From Icerya purchasi (Eukaryota > Arthropoda > Insecta > Hemiptera > Monophlebidae): DNA of 64,000 nucleotides. Below are positions 55,607-64,000 of this stretch, piece after piece. The DNA is taken from assembly GCA_039619475.1 (NCBI GenBank), contig CM077115.1:153177774-153241773 (forward strand), given 5' to 3'. The notes under the pieces are model-generated. The model ran no database searches and was not told the origin of the DNA. It was given only the letters and a program-made list of their open reading frames with translations. A program made the translations under genes and the position numbers. Position 1 is the first letter of the stretch. Every line of letters begins with the position of its first letter.

Positions 55607-56437
55607 ATGATAGTAGCACGTGAGGTAATTATCGATATTCAATGTTTTAAATATGATAATGATACGTGCATCATTAAGGAACTTTCAATAATAAGTATCG
55701 ACGGTGAAATTCAATTTCATAGAATTTACAAGCCTCCATTCGAATGGGATGTATTATCCAATAATAAAAAACAAGAAAACATGAGGATAATTCAAAACTG
55801 TCATTCAATTCCGTGGAATGCAGGAGATTACAATTATGAATCTATTGCTGGTGATATAGAAAATGTGTTGGAAGATTTGGAACCATTGAATATTTACATT
55901 AAAGGAAATGAAAAAATTACCACTATATGGATAAAACTATTTGAAACATCACTTTCAAGATTCAAGATTATTAATTTAGAAAAAGAATTCGGTATACCCA
56001 ATTTAAGGAAATTAAATAATATGTATAAAGGAATATCAAGAGTTGTAAAATGTGATACACACATGGATAAAAACATACATAGGTGTTCATTGCAGAATGT
56101 ATATGTGATGATGAAATGGTACGATGTAAATGTTAGACCTATATTATCATTAGTAAAATATTCTACGTGCGACTTGATGCAAAATATTACTGCAGAGATA
56201 TTAATTAATGTATGCCCTCAAAAAATTTGCGATTTTTACAATAAATTACCTGTAGCACTGAAGAATGATCGATGTATCAAACGCTTCTTACCATGTTTTA
56301 AACATCATAGCTATGATATTCCAGATTCTTTTCCACTCAGTGCAGTACATCCCACCTTAATCAAAGATTGTCCGCAATGCAACCATGCAAGTTTGTTCGA
56401 ATTCCAACATAACCCGATCAAAGGAGTCAATTTGTGA
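55607..56437 (+). CDS. 276-aa protein, complete copy in element III
   Basis: Intact ORF and the only full 276-aa copy in element III. It differs from the element I copy at a few positions (MIVAREV for MIIAREV, NDTCIIK for NDTYIIK, THMDKN for THTDKN, NDRCIKR for NDRRIKR). The blocks are as described for the element I copy: the opening D-x-Q strand, SIPWNAGD, LNIYIKGNEK, the C-x-x-H...H-C pair and a terminal DCPQCNH. Some changes add cysteines near conserved positions, so they may not be neutral. It lies opposite to the adjacent 332-aa gene, and the two converge on a MITE-bearing spacer. Confidence 0.7.
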   Translation: MIVAREVIIDIQCFKYDNDTCIIKELSIISIDGEIQFHRIYKPPFEWDVLSNNKKQENMRIIQNCHSIPWNAGDYNYESIAGDIENVLEDLEPLNIYIKGNEKITTIWIKLFETSLSRFKIINLEKEFGIPNLRKLNNMYKGISRVVKCDTHMDKNIHRCSLQNVYVMMKWYDVNVRPILSLVKYSTCDLMQNITAEILINVCPQKICDFYNKLPVALKNDRCIKRFLPCFKHHSYDIPDSFPLSAVHPTLIKDCPQCNHASLFEFQHNPIKGVNL

Positions 56438-56712
56438 GCATTGTACGAATCATAATCTTGTAATTTTTCCATCTTTAAATTTTTTGTGATATTTATTTAT
56501 TTTTTAAATTAATTTTCTTTTATTCTTGTTAATCGTTTGTAAATATATTACATGAATTATATATATATTTTACATTTCATAATTTTTTTCGCGTGCGAAT
56601 GGAATAATAAAAATAACTTTTTCTTTTTCCTTTAAATGTAAATATTATCTATATTCAACTTCAATAATGAGTATAAACACTTTTTTTATTGTAAAATCAT
56701 ATGGGTTCTAAT

Positions 56713-57150
56713 TAGTGATGGGCAACTTCGAAATGATTCATTCGAATTATTTGATTGTTCGATGACTTTGAATGCATTCGATTGTTCCGTGGTTGCATTC
56801 GAAATGTTATTTCATTCGAATAATTCATTCGTATTCACAACAATCATTCGAAATGCTATTTCTCTCGGAAGAATCTAGTCAATGTTTAACGAATACTTCA
56901 TTCGTTTGTGTTCGGATAGTTTCGGTTTTTATTCGAATAATTCATTCCTATTTGCAACAATCATTCGAAATGTTATTTCTCTCGAAAGAATCTAGGCGAT
57001 GTTTAACAAATACTTCATTCGTTTGTGTTCGGATGGTTCCGGTTTTTATTTGAATAATTCATTCGTATTCACAAAAATCATTCAATTGTTTTTTTTTGAC
57101 GATTATCGGTTGTTTCGATTGTAAAAACATTTCGAAATCGCACATCACTA
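56713..57150. mobile_element. hAT-type MITE, second family member, right arm
   Basis: Inverted counterpart of 50,698-51,135 with flanks GTTCTAAT and ATTCTAAT. Internal ATTCGAAT words create a spurious open frame (56,772-57,053). Confidence 0.8.
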
Positions 57151-58555
57151 ATTCTAATACATATACATAAGAAAATAATAAAAAAACGAGTAACAAATAA
57201 AAAAATAATAAACAGAGTGATAGCAATATGGTGTATTTAGAATTTGCATCATCTAATACCTCAAGCATTGTATGTAGAATATAAAAATGAGTAAAAATAG
57301 CTATAATTAGAGAGAGTATGAATAAATTTTTAAAAAATATCAAAAAAAAAAAAAAAAACATGTTATTTTCCGGCGGTGTTTGAAATGAAAATTTCTACAT
57401 GTATTTAATGTGATAGGTGATGCAGGTGCGAAAATATGTTTAATTTTTTCAAAATTTAATTCTAAAAACATTCGTGGAAAAGTAAATAAATTAAGTAAAC
57501 ATAGAAATTAGTAGGCATCATATAAAAAATTAAAACTTATGATGGAACTTAGAATATAGATGAATGAAAAAAAGTTGTAATTGAATAGATTAATGAAAAA
57601 ACATAATAGTCTTTGTGTTTACGTTTCATCTGTTTTTTTTTTTGTTTTTTTTTTTCGTTATGTTTAATGCATCATATTGCTTTATATGTATAGCCTCTTC
57701 ACTCTCTTGTTTTCAAAAGTATACTCTTCTGTCAATTACTTCTTTAAAAAAACTTTCCGAATTTTAGCATTTATCATATTATATGACATGTACAATAAAT
57801 TAACAGATTCCATATTGGAGTGTAAAGAAAACTATTTTAAAAAATCTCTGAAATAAAAAATAATATAAAGAAAAAAGATTGTGAAGCAAAGAAAGAAAAA
57901 AAACAAAAAACAGTGATTCTTCATGATATTTTTACTCCCCACCCTGGGGACATTTATTTTTGTAGAATTTAAATATTGTTGTAAAAGCAAGTATGATGTT
58001 ATTTTGTATATCACAGGGTGAAAAAAAAAAAATAATAATATTACGTTAATCATTGATTTAAAAATTATATTATCATACATTTCCAGCATCCAATGTTTGC
58101 ATGTGCTTGTATAGAAAGCGTGTATACACATATACACGAATAAAATATAATACATCCAAGGTAACTTGCATATTTCTGCTGTTGTCTAAAACCGTTAGAA
58201 TATTAGGTAAAAGATTGAGTAAGATAAATACGATCGTAACACATTGTTTAAAGAAACAAAAATAAAAAATAAAATAACATGATCGATTTAATTTGAATTT
58301 AGCAATATTTTTAGAACTAACATGAATTTTTGGTAAAACGTGAAAGAAAAAAAAAAGGAAAGAAAACAATGGTAAAATTTGTTAGTTTTACGGATAAATC
58401 AGTATAGTTGTATTTAACAATGCCTATGCAGTTAATAATCTTTTGTCATTCATTTAACCGTGCGCTCACACACATGCCCACATACAAGTATACCGGTCTT
58501 AATGGTATGTTTATTATCAACTATCTCATTCATCCAGTTTTAACGCTAATTTTCG
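57151..58555. other. Non-coding spacer, right arm
   Basis: Mirror of 49,290-50,697. AT-rich with homopolymer tracts; no gene. Confidence 0.5.
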
Positions 58556-59163
58556 GCCTTTTTTATAAAACTGCCTCGAAAAGGATGCCAACGGATATTT
58601 CATGTCTGCCACTGCAGTGCAGTTCTGCAATAATAAAGGTACATAATTTATCTCACTCTCACTCTCTTATTCTATAATCGGATCTCTACCTGTCGTTGCG
58701 ATTCAACGGATGTTTCTTATTAGCCATTTCGCACATTTCAAGCATACATACACACACATGTTCACACATATTCACACATATTTACTCACCCTTACGCGCA
58801 TGCAGTGTCGATACATGATCTGCAGGTGCTTCTATAATGACGAAGACTATTCGTAGACGTTCCCTTTTTTATAAAACTGCCTCGAAAAGGATGCTAACGG
58901 ATATTTCATGTCTGCCACTGCAGTGCAGTTCTGCAATAATAAAGGTACATAATTTATCTCACTCTCTCTCTTATTCTATAATCGGATCTCTACCTGTTGT
59001 TGCGATTCAACGGATGTTTCTTATTAGCCATTTCGCACATTTCAAGCATACATACACACACATGTTCACACATATTCACACATATTTACTCACCCTTACG
59101 CGCATGCAGTGTCGATACATGATCTGCAGGTGCTTCTATAATGACGAAGACTATTCGTAGACG
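58556..59163. repeat. 304-bp tandem duplication, right arm
   Basis: Inverted counterpart of 48,682-49,289, two adjacent units. Confidence 0.8.
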
Positions 59164-59909
59164 TTCCTGTAGATTTCGAAATATTTTCGTATTGAAAAAT
59201 TTTAAATGTAAAAAATGAAAAATCTTAGAACGAAACATTGAATAAAAATTTCCTTCATAATCTGTATTCCAAATAGTAAGACTCGTACGTTTTCATCAGC
59301 TCCCTCACTCATGTGTAAAAATTTAGCTTTTTATTTTCTCTCTCTGTCGTATCAGTCTATTTAAACGATATGAATAATAATGAATTTTTTTTTTAAAGAT
59401 AATAAGTGTAAACTGAACATTTTACGGAAATTTCCATCAAAGTTTGAAATATATGTATTAGGTTTTGACCGTTTTTCAAATAAAGTCGTAGATTTACCAT
59501 TCATATCGAGGAAAAAATAAAAAAATAATTTTTTTCATACTTGTATATGTAAGCATATACACGCATGCATATGCTGAGAGATAAAAAAAAAGAAAAAGAA
59601 AAAGATTATTTAAATTTAAATAAACAGTTACATAAATTGATTTGATTTCATCCATACAACATATTAATTGAAATAGAATGAAATAATAAATGATGTGTTC
59701 GGTACTATAATATCTGCGGTGTATCTAAATAATTTTAAAGTAATTATATGACCATGAAATAAAATAAAATGTAGGAAATGTATATTATTACATATTAAAA
59801 TTCCATACATATATACATACATACATTATAATTTATGTGAAACAATGTAAAAGATTTTGAAATAATAAAAATAAAAAATGCGAGTAAAAGAAAAAAATAT
59901 GGTTTTATT

Positions 59910-60060
59910 TCACATATTATACATACTACGCGACAATTGACTTTGGTACATTGAAAGGTAATTGTTATGTTCATATTCAACTTTCGTAGGATCTAGACAA
60001 CTCCAGCTTTCAAATTCCACGTCTTTTATTGAATTTTTAATCCGTATGAATTGAATGTTG
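59910..60060 (-). pseudogene. 275-aa-like tail remnant, right arm
   Basis: Minus-strand copy of the out-of-frame remnant. It carries private changes (an ACGTGG... context at its start and TATAATATG-TGA at its end), so arms are not fully homogenised here. Confidence 0.62.
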
Positions 60061-61035
60061 ACAGTCGTCGCAATCTTTTACTTTGACACAATTTCGAGTA
60101 CTCCTGTGTAATGTATTACCATCGATATAATATTCTTTATCATGTTCGTGATCGTAGCATGGTAGAAATGATTTTATCGTATCATCCTGTTTTAATCTGT
60201 CCGGTAAAAATATATAAATGTCCCCGATGCAACTTGGAAATAATGTAATTATCATTTCTTTGGTGGCTGTAATGAATAACTGGCTTAAATCATTTATATT
60301 GAGATTGTTCATAAGCTTCAGCGGGCGGATAACGTGATCGTGCCACGTCTTCATCACCATAACATTTTTCATCGCACAATGAAAAATATCATTCTCATAA
60401 TAGTGCTTACAAGTTACCAGATTGCTTATACCAGAGTATTCTTGATATAAATCATCAATACTAGGTACTCGAAAGACTTTCTCCATATTAACGAGTTCGT
60501 AGTCCAAGTCACGCAACAATTCAGACTTTTCGTTAAGTTCCCATAATATAAGTTTTGCATAAGTGGTTAAAATATATATGCGAACCTTCGGTTTTTCAGA
60601 CAGTATTGTGAATATATCACGTGCCATGAATATTTCTTCCCGACAGGGAAATAATGAGGGGTTTTTCAAGTAATGACTCACGGAAGAGCATTGTAAATGA
60701 GGCATTTTTGATGCAGACCATGCTCTGCTTGGCTTGTATAGCGTATGTAAACACCTCCCGCCAGACATATTAATCATCGCTAGTTCGGTTACTAGAAAAC
60801 CATAATCAGAATCCTTATGGAAGCTGAAATCTACAAAATATTCCGCTATATCCATCTGATCTGACAATAATACTGGACCAACGATTTTATGTGTAGAAGA
60901 TGTTGATTCTGTTGAAGAATAACCACCATCTGATTGCGGTAATTGAAGTGACGAAGACGTATGTGAGTCGCTATCACTTGCAATGTCCTTAATTGATTTT
61001 GAGTTGTTGCTTACGTTAACTATATTAGCGTTCAT
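60037..61035 (-). CDS. 332-aa protein, right arm of element III
   Basis: Intact minus-strand ORF with the same protein sequence as the left-arm copy. It has the same leader core upstream (61,284-61,342) and the same tail remnant behind. Two identical copies about 13 kb apart in inverted orientation suggest gene conversion between arms or recent palindrome formation. Function is unknown; the fold inference is given in the element I entry. Confidence 0.7.
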   Translation of the reverse strand: MNANIVNVSNNSKSIKDIASDSDSHTSSSLQLPQSDGGYSSTESTSSTHKIVGPVLLSDQMDIAEYFVDFSFHKDSDYGFLVTELAMINMSGGRCLHTLYKPSRAWSASKMPHLQCSSVSHYLKNPSLFPCREEIFMARDIFTILSEKPKVRIYILTTYAKLILWELNEKSELLRDLDYELVNMEKVFRVPSIDDLYQEYSGISNLVTCKHYYENDIFHCAMKNVMVMKTWHDHVIRPLKLMNNLNINDLSQLFITATKEMIITLFPSCIGDIYIFLPDRLKQDDTIKSFLPCYDHEHDKEYYIDGNTLHRSTRNCVKVKDCDDCQHSIHTD

Positions 61036-61283
61036 GATTGAATAATATGTATTTCAAACTTTTCACTAAAAAAAGACAGAGAAAAAGAAAGAGAAAAAGA
61101 AAAGATAAAAGACAGAAAAAAATGATAGAGAAAAAAAGAGAAAAAACGTAGGAAATTATTTTCTTTAACGTTGACGTAAATTTTTTAATAATGCGTGAAC
61201 ACAGATTCGACAAAATAGACATGTTTAACATAAAACTAATACTGACTGCTTAAATTATTCCGTTCGATAGTCTATCTCATTAG

Positions 61284-61342
61284 CTACCTTTGAATTATGT
61301 GCGGCAGTGGGAATGTTACATCAGAAAATGTTGTTCCGTCGG
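61284..61342 (-). promoter_or_regulatory. Leader core upstream of the 332-aa gene, right arm
   Basis: Reverse complement of the module at 46,503-46,561. Confidence 0.55.
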
Positions 61343-62581
61343 AGAAAGCTGAATATATTTGTATACGAACAGAGGACTTTGAGTGTATGCACATATGTGA
61401 GGGAGTGTGAAAAATATTCTTGTACCGAATTATGGTAAATAGCGTGCGAGCAATGTACAAGTGGTCTTGAAGGTATGCGAGTCATGCAGGTAAAGGTTGT
61501 TGCGACGACGAGATGTATACCTGCAGAGTTTATCGATTCTTGGAAAACAGGGATTGACGTTCGAAACAATATATTGAAACGATCGATGATGCGGATGAGT
61601 TTATTAAATAAAAAAATTATGTTTATAGCGAAACGAATAATATTAAAAATAATTGTGATGTTAATAAATATTTTTTATTGATCGGAGATTTTTCTTTCTC
61701 GAAAGGTTAAAATTATTTTTGATAATGTTAAGTGTATATGATGACATGAATGTGTAGGGAAAAGTAATACAGGTACAAAAAAAAATAAAGATCGTTAATA
61801 AAAAAATAAACATATAGAACTGCATGTGGTACATATGCGAGATCAATGTGATATGCTATTGTGTCTAACGTTGAAAAAATGTTCATGATCAATAGGGAAA
61901 TTCGTGATAGAAGATAATTGTGTGGGAATGTGCGGTATGCTTTCGAGTGAACCATTGATTAATTTTTAGAATCGATAAAATAAATAAAGATTGCGAAAGA
62001 TCAGTAATTTTAGATGTGTGGGGGCGGGGTAGAAAGAATGAATTTTTAGGATTGAAAAAAAAAAAAATGAAAAACATATTCGAATCAATTTTTGAAGAAC
62101 TCGTAATAGAGTAATATAGAATCTGTGTGGGAGGGTAGATAGTATGCTTTCACAACAGTCTGAATGTTTGTTCGGATTAATTTTTAAAACCTTGGAAAAC
62201 ATACAGAAATACTTACGGACTGAAAATAATCGTAATGAGAAAAATAATAAAATATACTTGGGCTAATTTTGAAAAAAAGTGGTAACGCGAACGAATGACA
62301 CGTGCATGAGAATGATGCGTGTGCTTTCGTTGAGGGGCGAGACATCGATAGATTTATTTTTAGAACCGGGGAAAACATACATAAATACTTATGGATGGAA
62401 AAGTAATCGTAAGTGAGAAAAAATAATAAATATACTTAGACTAATTCTATAATACTTAGGCTTGGAAAAATTATTATGAACGATAGGGAAAATATCGAGA
62501 GCAGAGTGTGCACGGGATCGAATGGTTCGCTTTCGTGGTGGCTAACGCTATGGTGGATATAAGCATGTGATCTGCCAGTGC

Positions 62582-62891
62582 TAGTGATGTGCGTCGAAAT
62601 GTTTTTACAATCGAAACAATCAACAATCGTCAAAAAAAAAAAAAACAATCAAATGATTTTCATTCGAATGATTTGATTCGAATGATTTTAATTTGAATGA
62701 TTTTAATTCAAATGATTTTGATTCAAATGATTTTGATTCGAATGATTTTAATTCGAATGATTGTTGTGAATACAAATGAATTATTCGAATGAAATAACAT
62801 TTCGAATGTAACTGTGGAACAATCGAATGCATTCGAAGTTATCGAACAATCGAATAATTCGAATGAATCATTTCGAAGTTGCCCATCACTA
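62582..62891. mobile_element. hAT-type MITE, right arm
   Basis: Inverted counterpart of 44,955-45,264, flanks GCCAGTGC and GTCAGTGC. Confidence 0.8.
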
Positions 62892-63563
62892 GTCAGTGCG
62901 CTTTTGTAACAATCGGAGAATAAAGAAAAAATTTTTGGAACTGTAGAAAATGAGAAATATACTTAGACTAATTTTATAATACTTATGGATGGAAAAATAA
63001 TCGTAATGAGAAAAATAATAAAATATACTTGGACTAATTTTATAATACTTACACTCAGAAAAATAAAAAATAAAAAATATGTATGAATGGGAAAAGGGGG
63101 AGAAGGGGGGTTTAGGTTAGTTTCGGGCTTTAAATATTACACTTGGGTTAATTTCGGAATTTTTATACTTACACGTAGAATTTTGAAAAATCTCAGTATC
63201 ACTGTGGGCGGGAGGGAAGAGTGGGGACTTGGGTTAGTTTCGGGCTTTAAACATTATACTTGGGTTAATTTATAATCGGTTCGGTTTATCGGAAACGAGC
63301 GGGACCTGTAGGGTGAAATTTGGAGGAAATTTGGAAAAATTTGAGGAAAATTTGGGGAAATTGGGGGAAACTTGGGGGAAACTTGGGTGAATTTTCAGCG
63401 TCGGAATAAAAAATTGGGTGAATTTTTGCCTCCCGAATAAAATACTTAGGTGACTTTTCGCCTCCAGGACAGGAATTGGGGTTGTGATGCGACACTAGCG
63501 CTCCTACATTTTCTGGTGGAGAAAAATGGAACTATGCACCAAAGTCCCCTAAAATAAGCTACT

Positions 63564-63569
63564 AACATG
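63564..63569. repeat. Right 6-bp target site duplication of element III
   Basis: AACATG directly after the terminal GCTACT of element III, identical to 44,277-44,282. Confidence 0.9.
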
Positions 63570-64000
63570 TTCATCATATATGTGACGTATATTTATATCA
63601 TCTTGAGCAAATACAAGTATGAAATTAGCATTATCTCGTATCATATGTTTAGGAATCGTTACATACGTTTGACACAAATAGAAGCAATCTACGTTTTTAT
63701 GTCGACCCATAGAAAAATATTGTTGCACAACAGGTTGAACTCTACACGTCGGTATATCATCAAATATAAATATCGAATTTGGATTAATCGCGTCAGGTGT
63801 TATTAAATTTAGATCATCGGAAAATGTTTGATAACCAATGTTAGGCGTAGACTTGTATATCGTATCTAACAATTTATATTTCGGTTGATATAAAGAAGTA
63901 CTGTAAATGTAGACATTTTCATAACGCAATCCATTCGAATGTGTTAATAATGTGAATAATGAATTTGTTTTTCCACACCCGCTCGGACCGATAATTAAAC
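63564..64000 (-). pseudogene. A32-like packaging ATPase, 5' part right of element III
   Basis: The minus-strand frame enters from the window edge and is open for at least 145 codons. LIIGPSGCGKTNSLFTLL at the edge is a Walker A P-loop (GPSGCGKT). NSIFIFDDIPTCRVQP is a Walker B strand followed by acidic residues, and YLCQTYVTIPKHMIRDNAN has the sensor-like QT/R region typical of FtsK/HerA-type packaging ATPases of Polintons and related viruses. The last native residues are DEHV. The frame then crosses into element III and stops after SSLF. The 3' part lies at 44,109-44,282 in matching register. The start lies beyond the window. Confidence 0.9.

Larger units (their letters stand above)
44283..63563. 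mobile_element. Element III: 19.3-kb palindromic Polinton-type element
   Basis: The left end AGTAGCTTATTTTAGGGGAC is matched in reverse complement by the right end, and AACATG flanks both sides. Nearly the whole element is two inverted arms (44,283-about 53,525 and about 53,530-63,563) around a hairpin of about 11 unpaired bases. The arms differ mainly by a 674-bp deletion in the left 276-aa gene and by six versus ten units of a 31-bp array, plus scattered substitutions. Each arm holds a C-rich end, a hAT MITE, the 332-aa gene, a second hAT MITE, the 276-aa gene and a DUF8207-like pseudogene. No integrase, polymerase, ATPase or capsid gene was recognised, so movement needs help in trans. Confidence 0.9.
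38952..64000. mobile_element. Element II: Maverick/Polinton, interrupted by element III
   Basis: It begins AGTAGAGGGAAAAAGCC right after TATATG (38,946-38,951), the presumed 6-bp target duplication. It carries Polinton hallmark genes: DDE integrase, A32-like packaging ATPase and a DUF8207-like protein, all on the minus strand, plus the 275-aa polymerase-N-like gene (+) and a coiled-coil protein (-). Element III (44,283-63,563) sits inside its ATPase gene. The right end, and any polymerase and capsid genes, lie beyond 64,000. Apart from the ATPase its frames are open, so it is younger than the polymerase pseudogene at 26,285-28,685. Confidence 0.85.

Noticed and set aside
44283..63563. The palindrome as a chimeric-read or assembly artefact
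   Set aside because: The arms differ by a 674-bp deletion, array length and substitutions; the outer ends carry a matching 6-bp duplication that splits a gene in register; and element I has a similar palindrome junction. An artefact would give identical arms and no duplication. Long reads should still confirm it.

Overview
The window looks like AT-rich nuclear DNA from an arthropod, most likely an insect and plausibly a hymenopteran. The evidence is several decayed jockey/I-like and RTE-like LINEs, hAT-type elements with 8-bp target duplications, and Maverick/Polinton-type genes. No bacterial operon, rRNA, tRNA gene or CRISPR array was seen. The species assignment is inference.

Left half (1-28,900) is mostly an element graveyard. 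In order: a hAT transposase pseudogene (158-763, -), a 3' LINE piece (880-1,544, +), a possible tRNA-derived SINE, diverged duplications (3,000-7,980), a second 3' LINE piece with poly-A (8,719-9,841, +), an inverted repeat (10,298-10,897), a LINE RT piece (10,900-12,180, +), and an RTE-like LINE (12,185-14,040, -) carrying a poly-A insertion with a 13-bp target duplication. Then come a hAT-type MITE (14,096-14,384), a foldback structure (16,986-18,330), a nearly full-length LINE (19,200-22,737, -), two more LINE pieces, and a Polinton-type DNA polymerase B pseudogene (26,285-28,685, -) split by a 0.8-kb insertion. Three short stretches with splice-like borders (2,031-2,302, 4,836-4,967, 23,101-23,469) may be exons of an unidentified host gene.

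Right half (28,928-64,000) is a three-level stack of related Polinton-type elements. Element I (from 28,928) carries a 332-aa gene and two opposed copies of a paralogous 276-aa gene. Its right arm is cut inside the second 276-aa copy at 38,951/38,952 by element II, a Polinton that starts with AGTAGAGGG. Element II carries a 275-aa protein resembling the non-catalytic N-terminal part of Polinton polymerases, a coiled-coil protein, a DDE integrase, a DUF8207-like protein and an A32-like packaging ATPase. The ATPase gene is split by element III (44,283-63,563), a 19.3-kb near-perfect palindrome with AGTAGC...GCTACT ends and a 6-bp AACATG target duplication. Each arm of III carries the 332-aa gene, the 276-aa gene (complete only in the right arm), a DUF8207-like pseudogene and hAT MITEs. 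A 31-bp tandem array sits at the hairpin centre.

Elements I and III have no recognisable integrase, polymerase or ATPase, so they look non-autonomous and mobilised in trans by a II-like relative. A leader module (core CATTTTTCTGAYGYAACATT, then AAAGGTAG) precedes the 332-, 276- and 275-aa genes. Behind every 332-aa gene lies a short out-of-frame remnant of the tail of a 275-aa-like gene, which suggests the 332-aa gene was swapped into that gene's slot. The two complete gene types in I and III form one family with a possible exonuclease-like fold and no described function.
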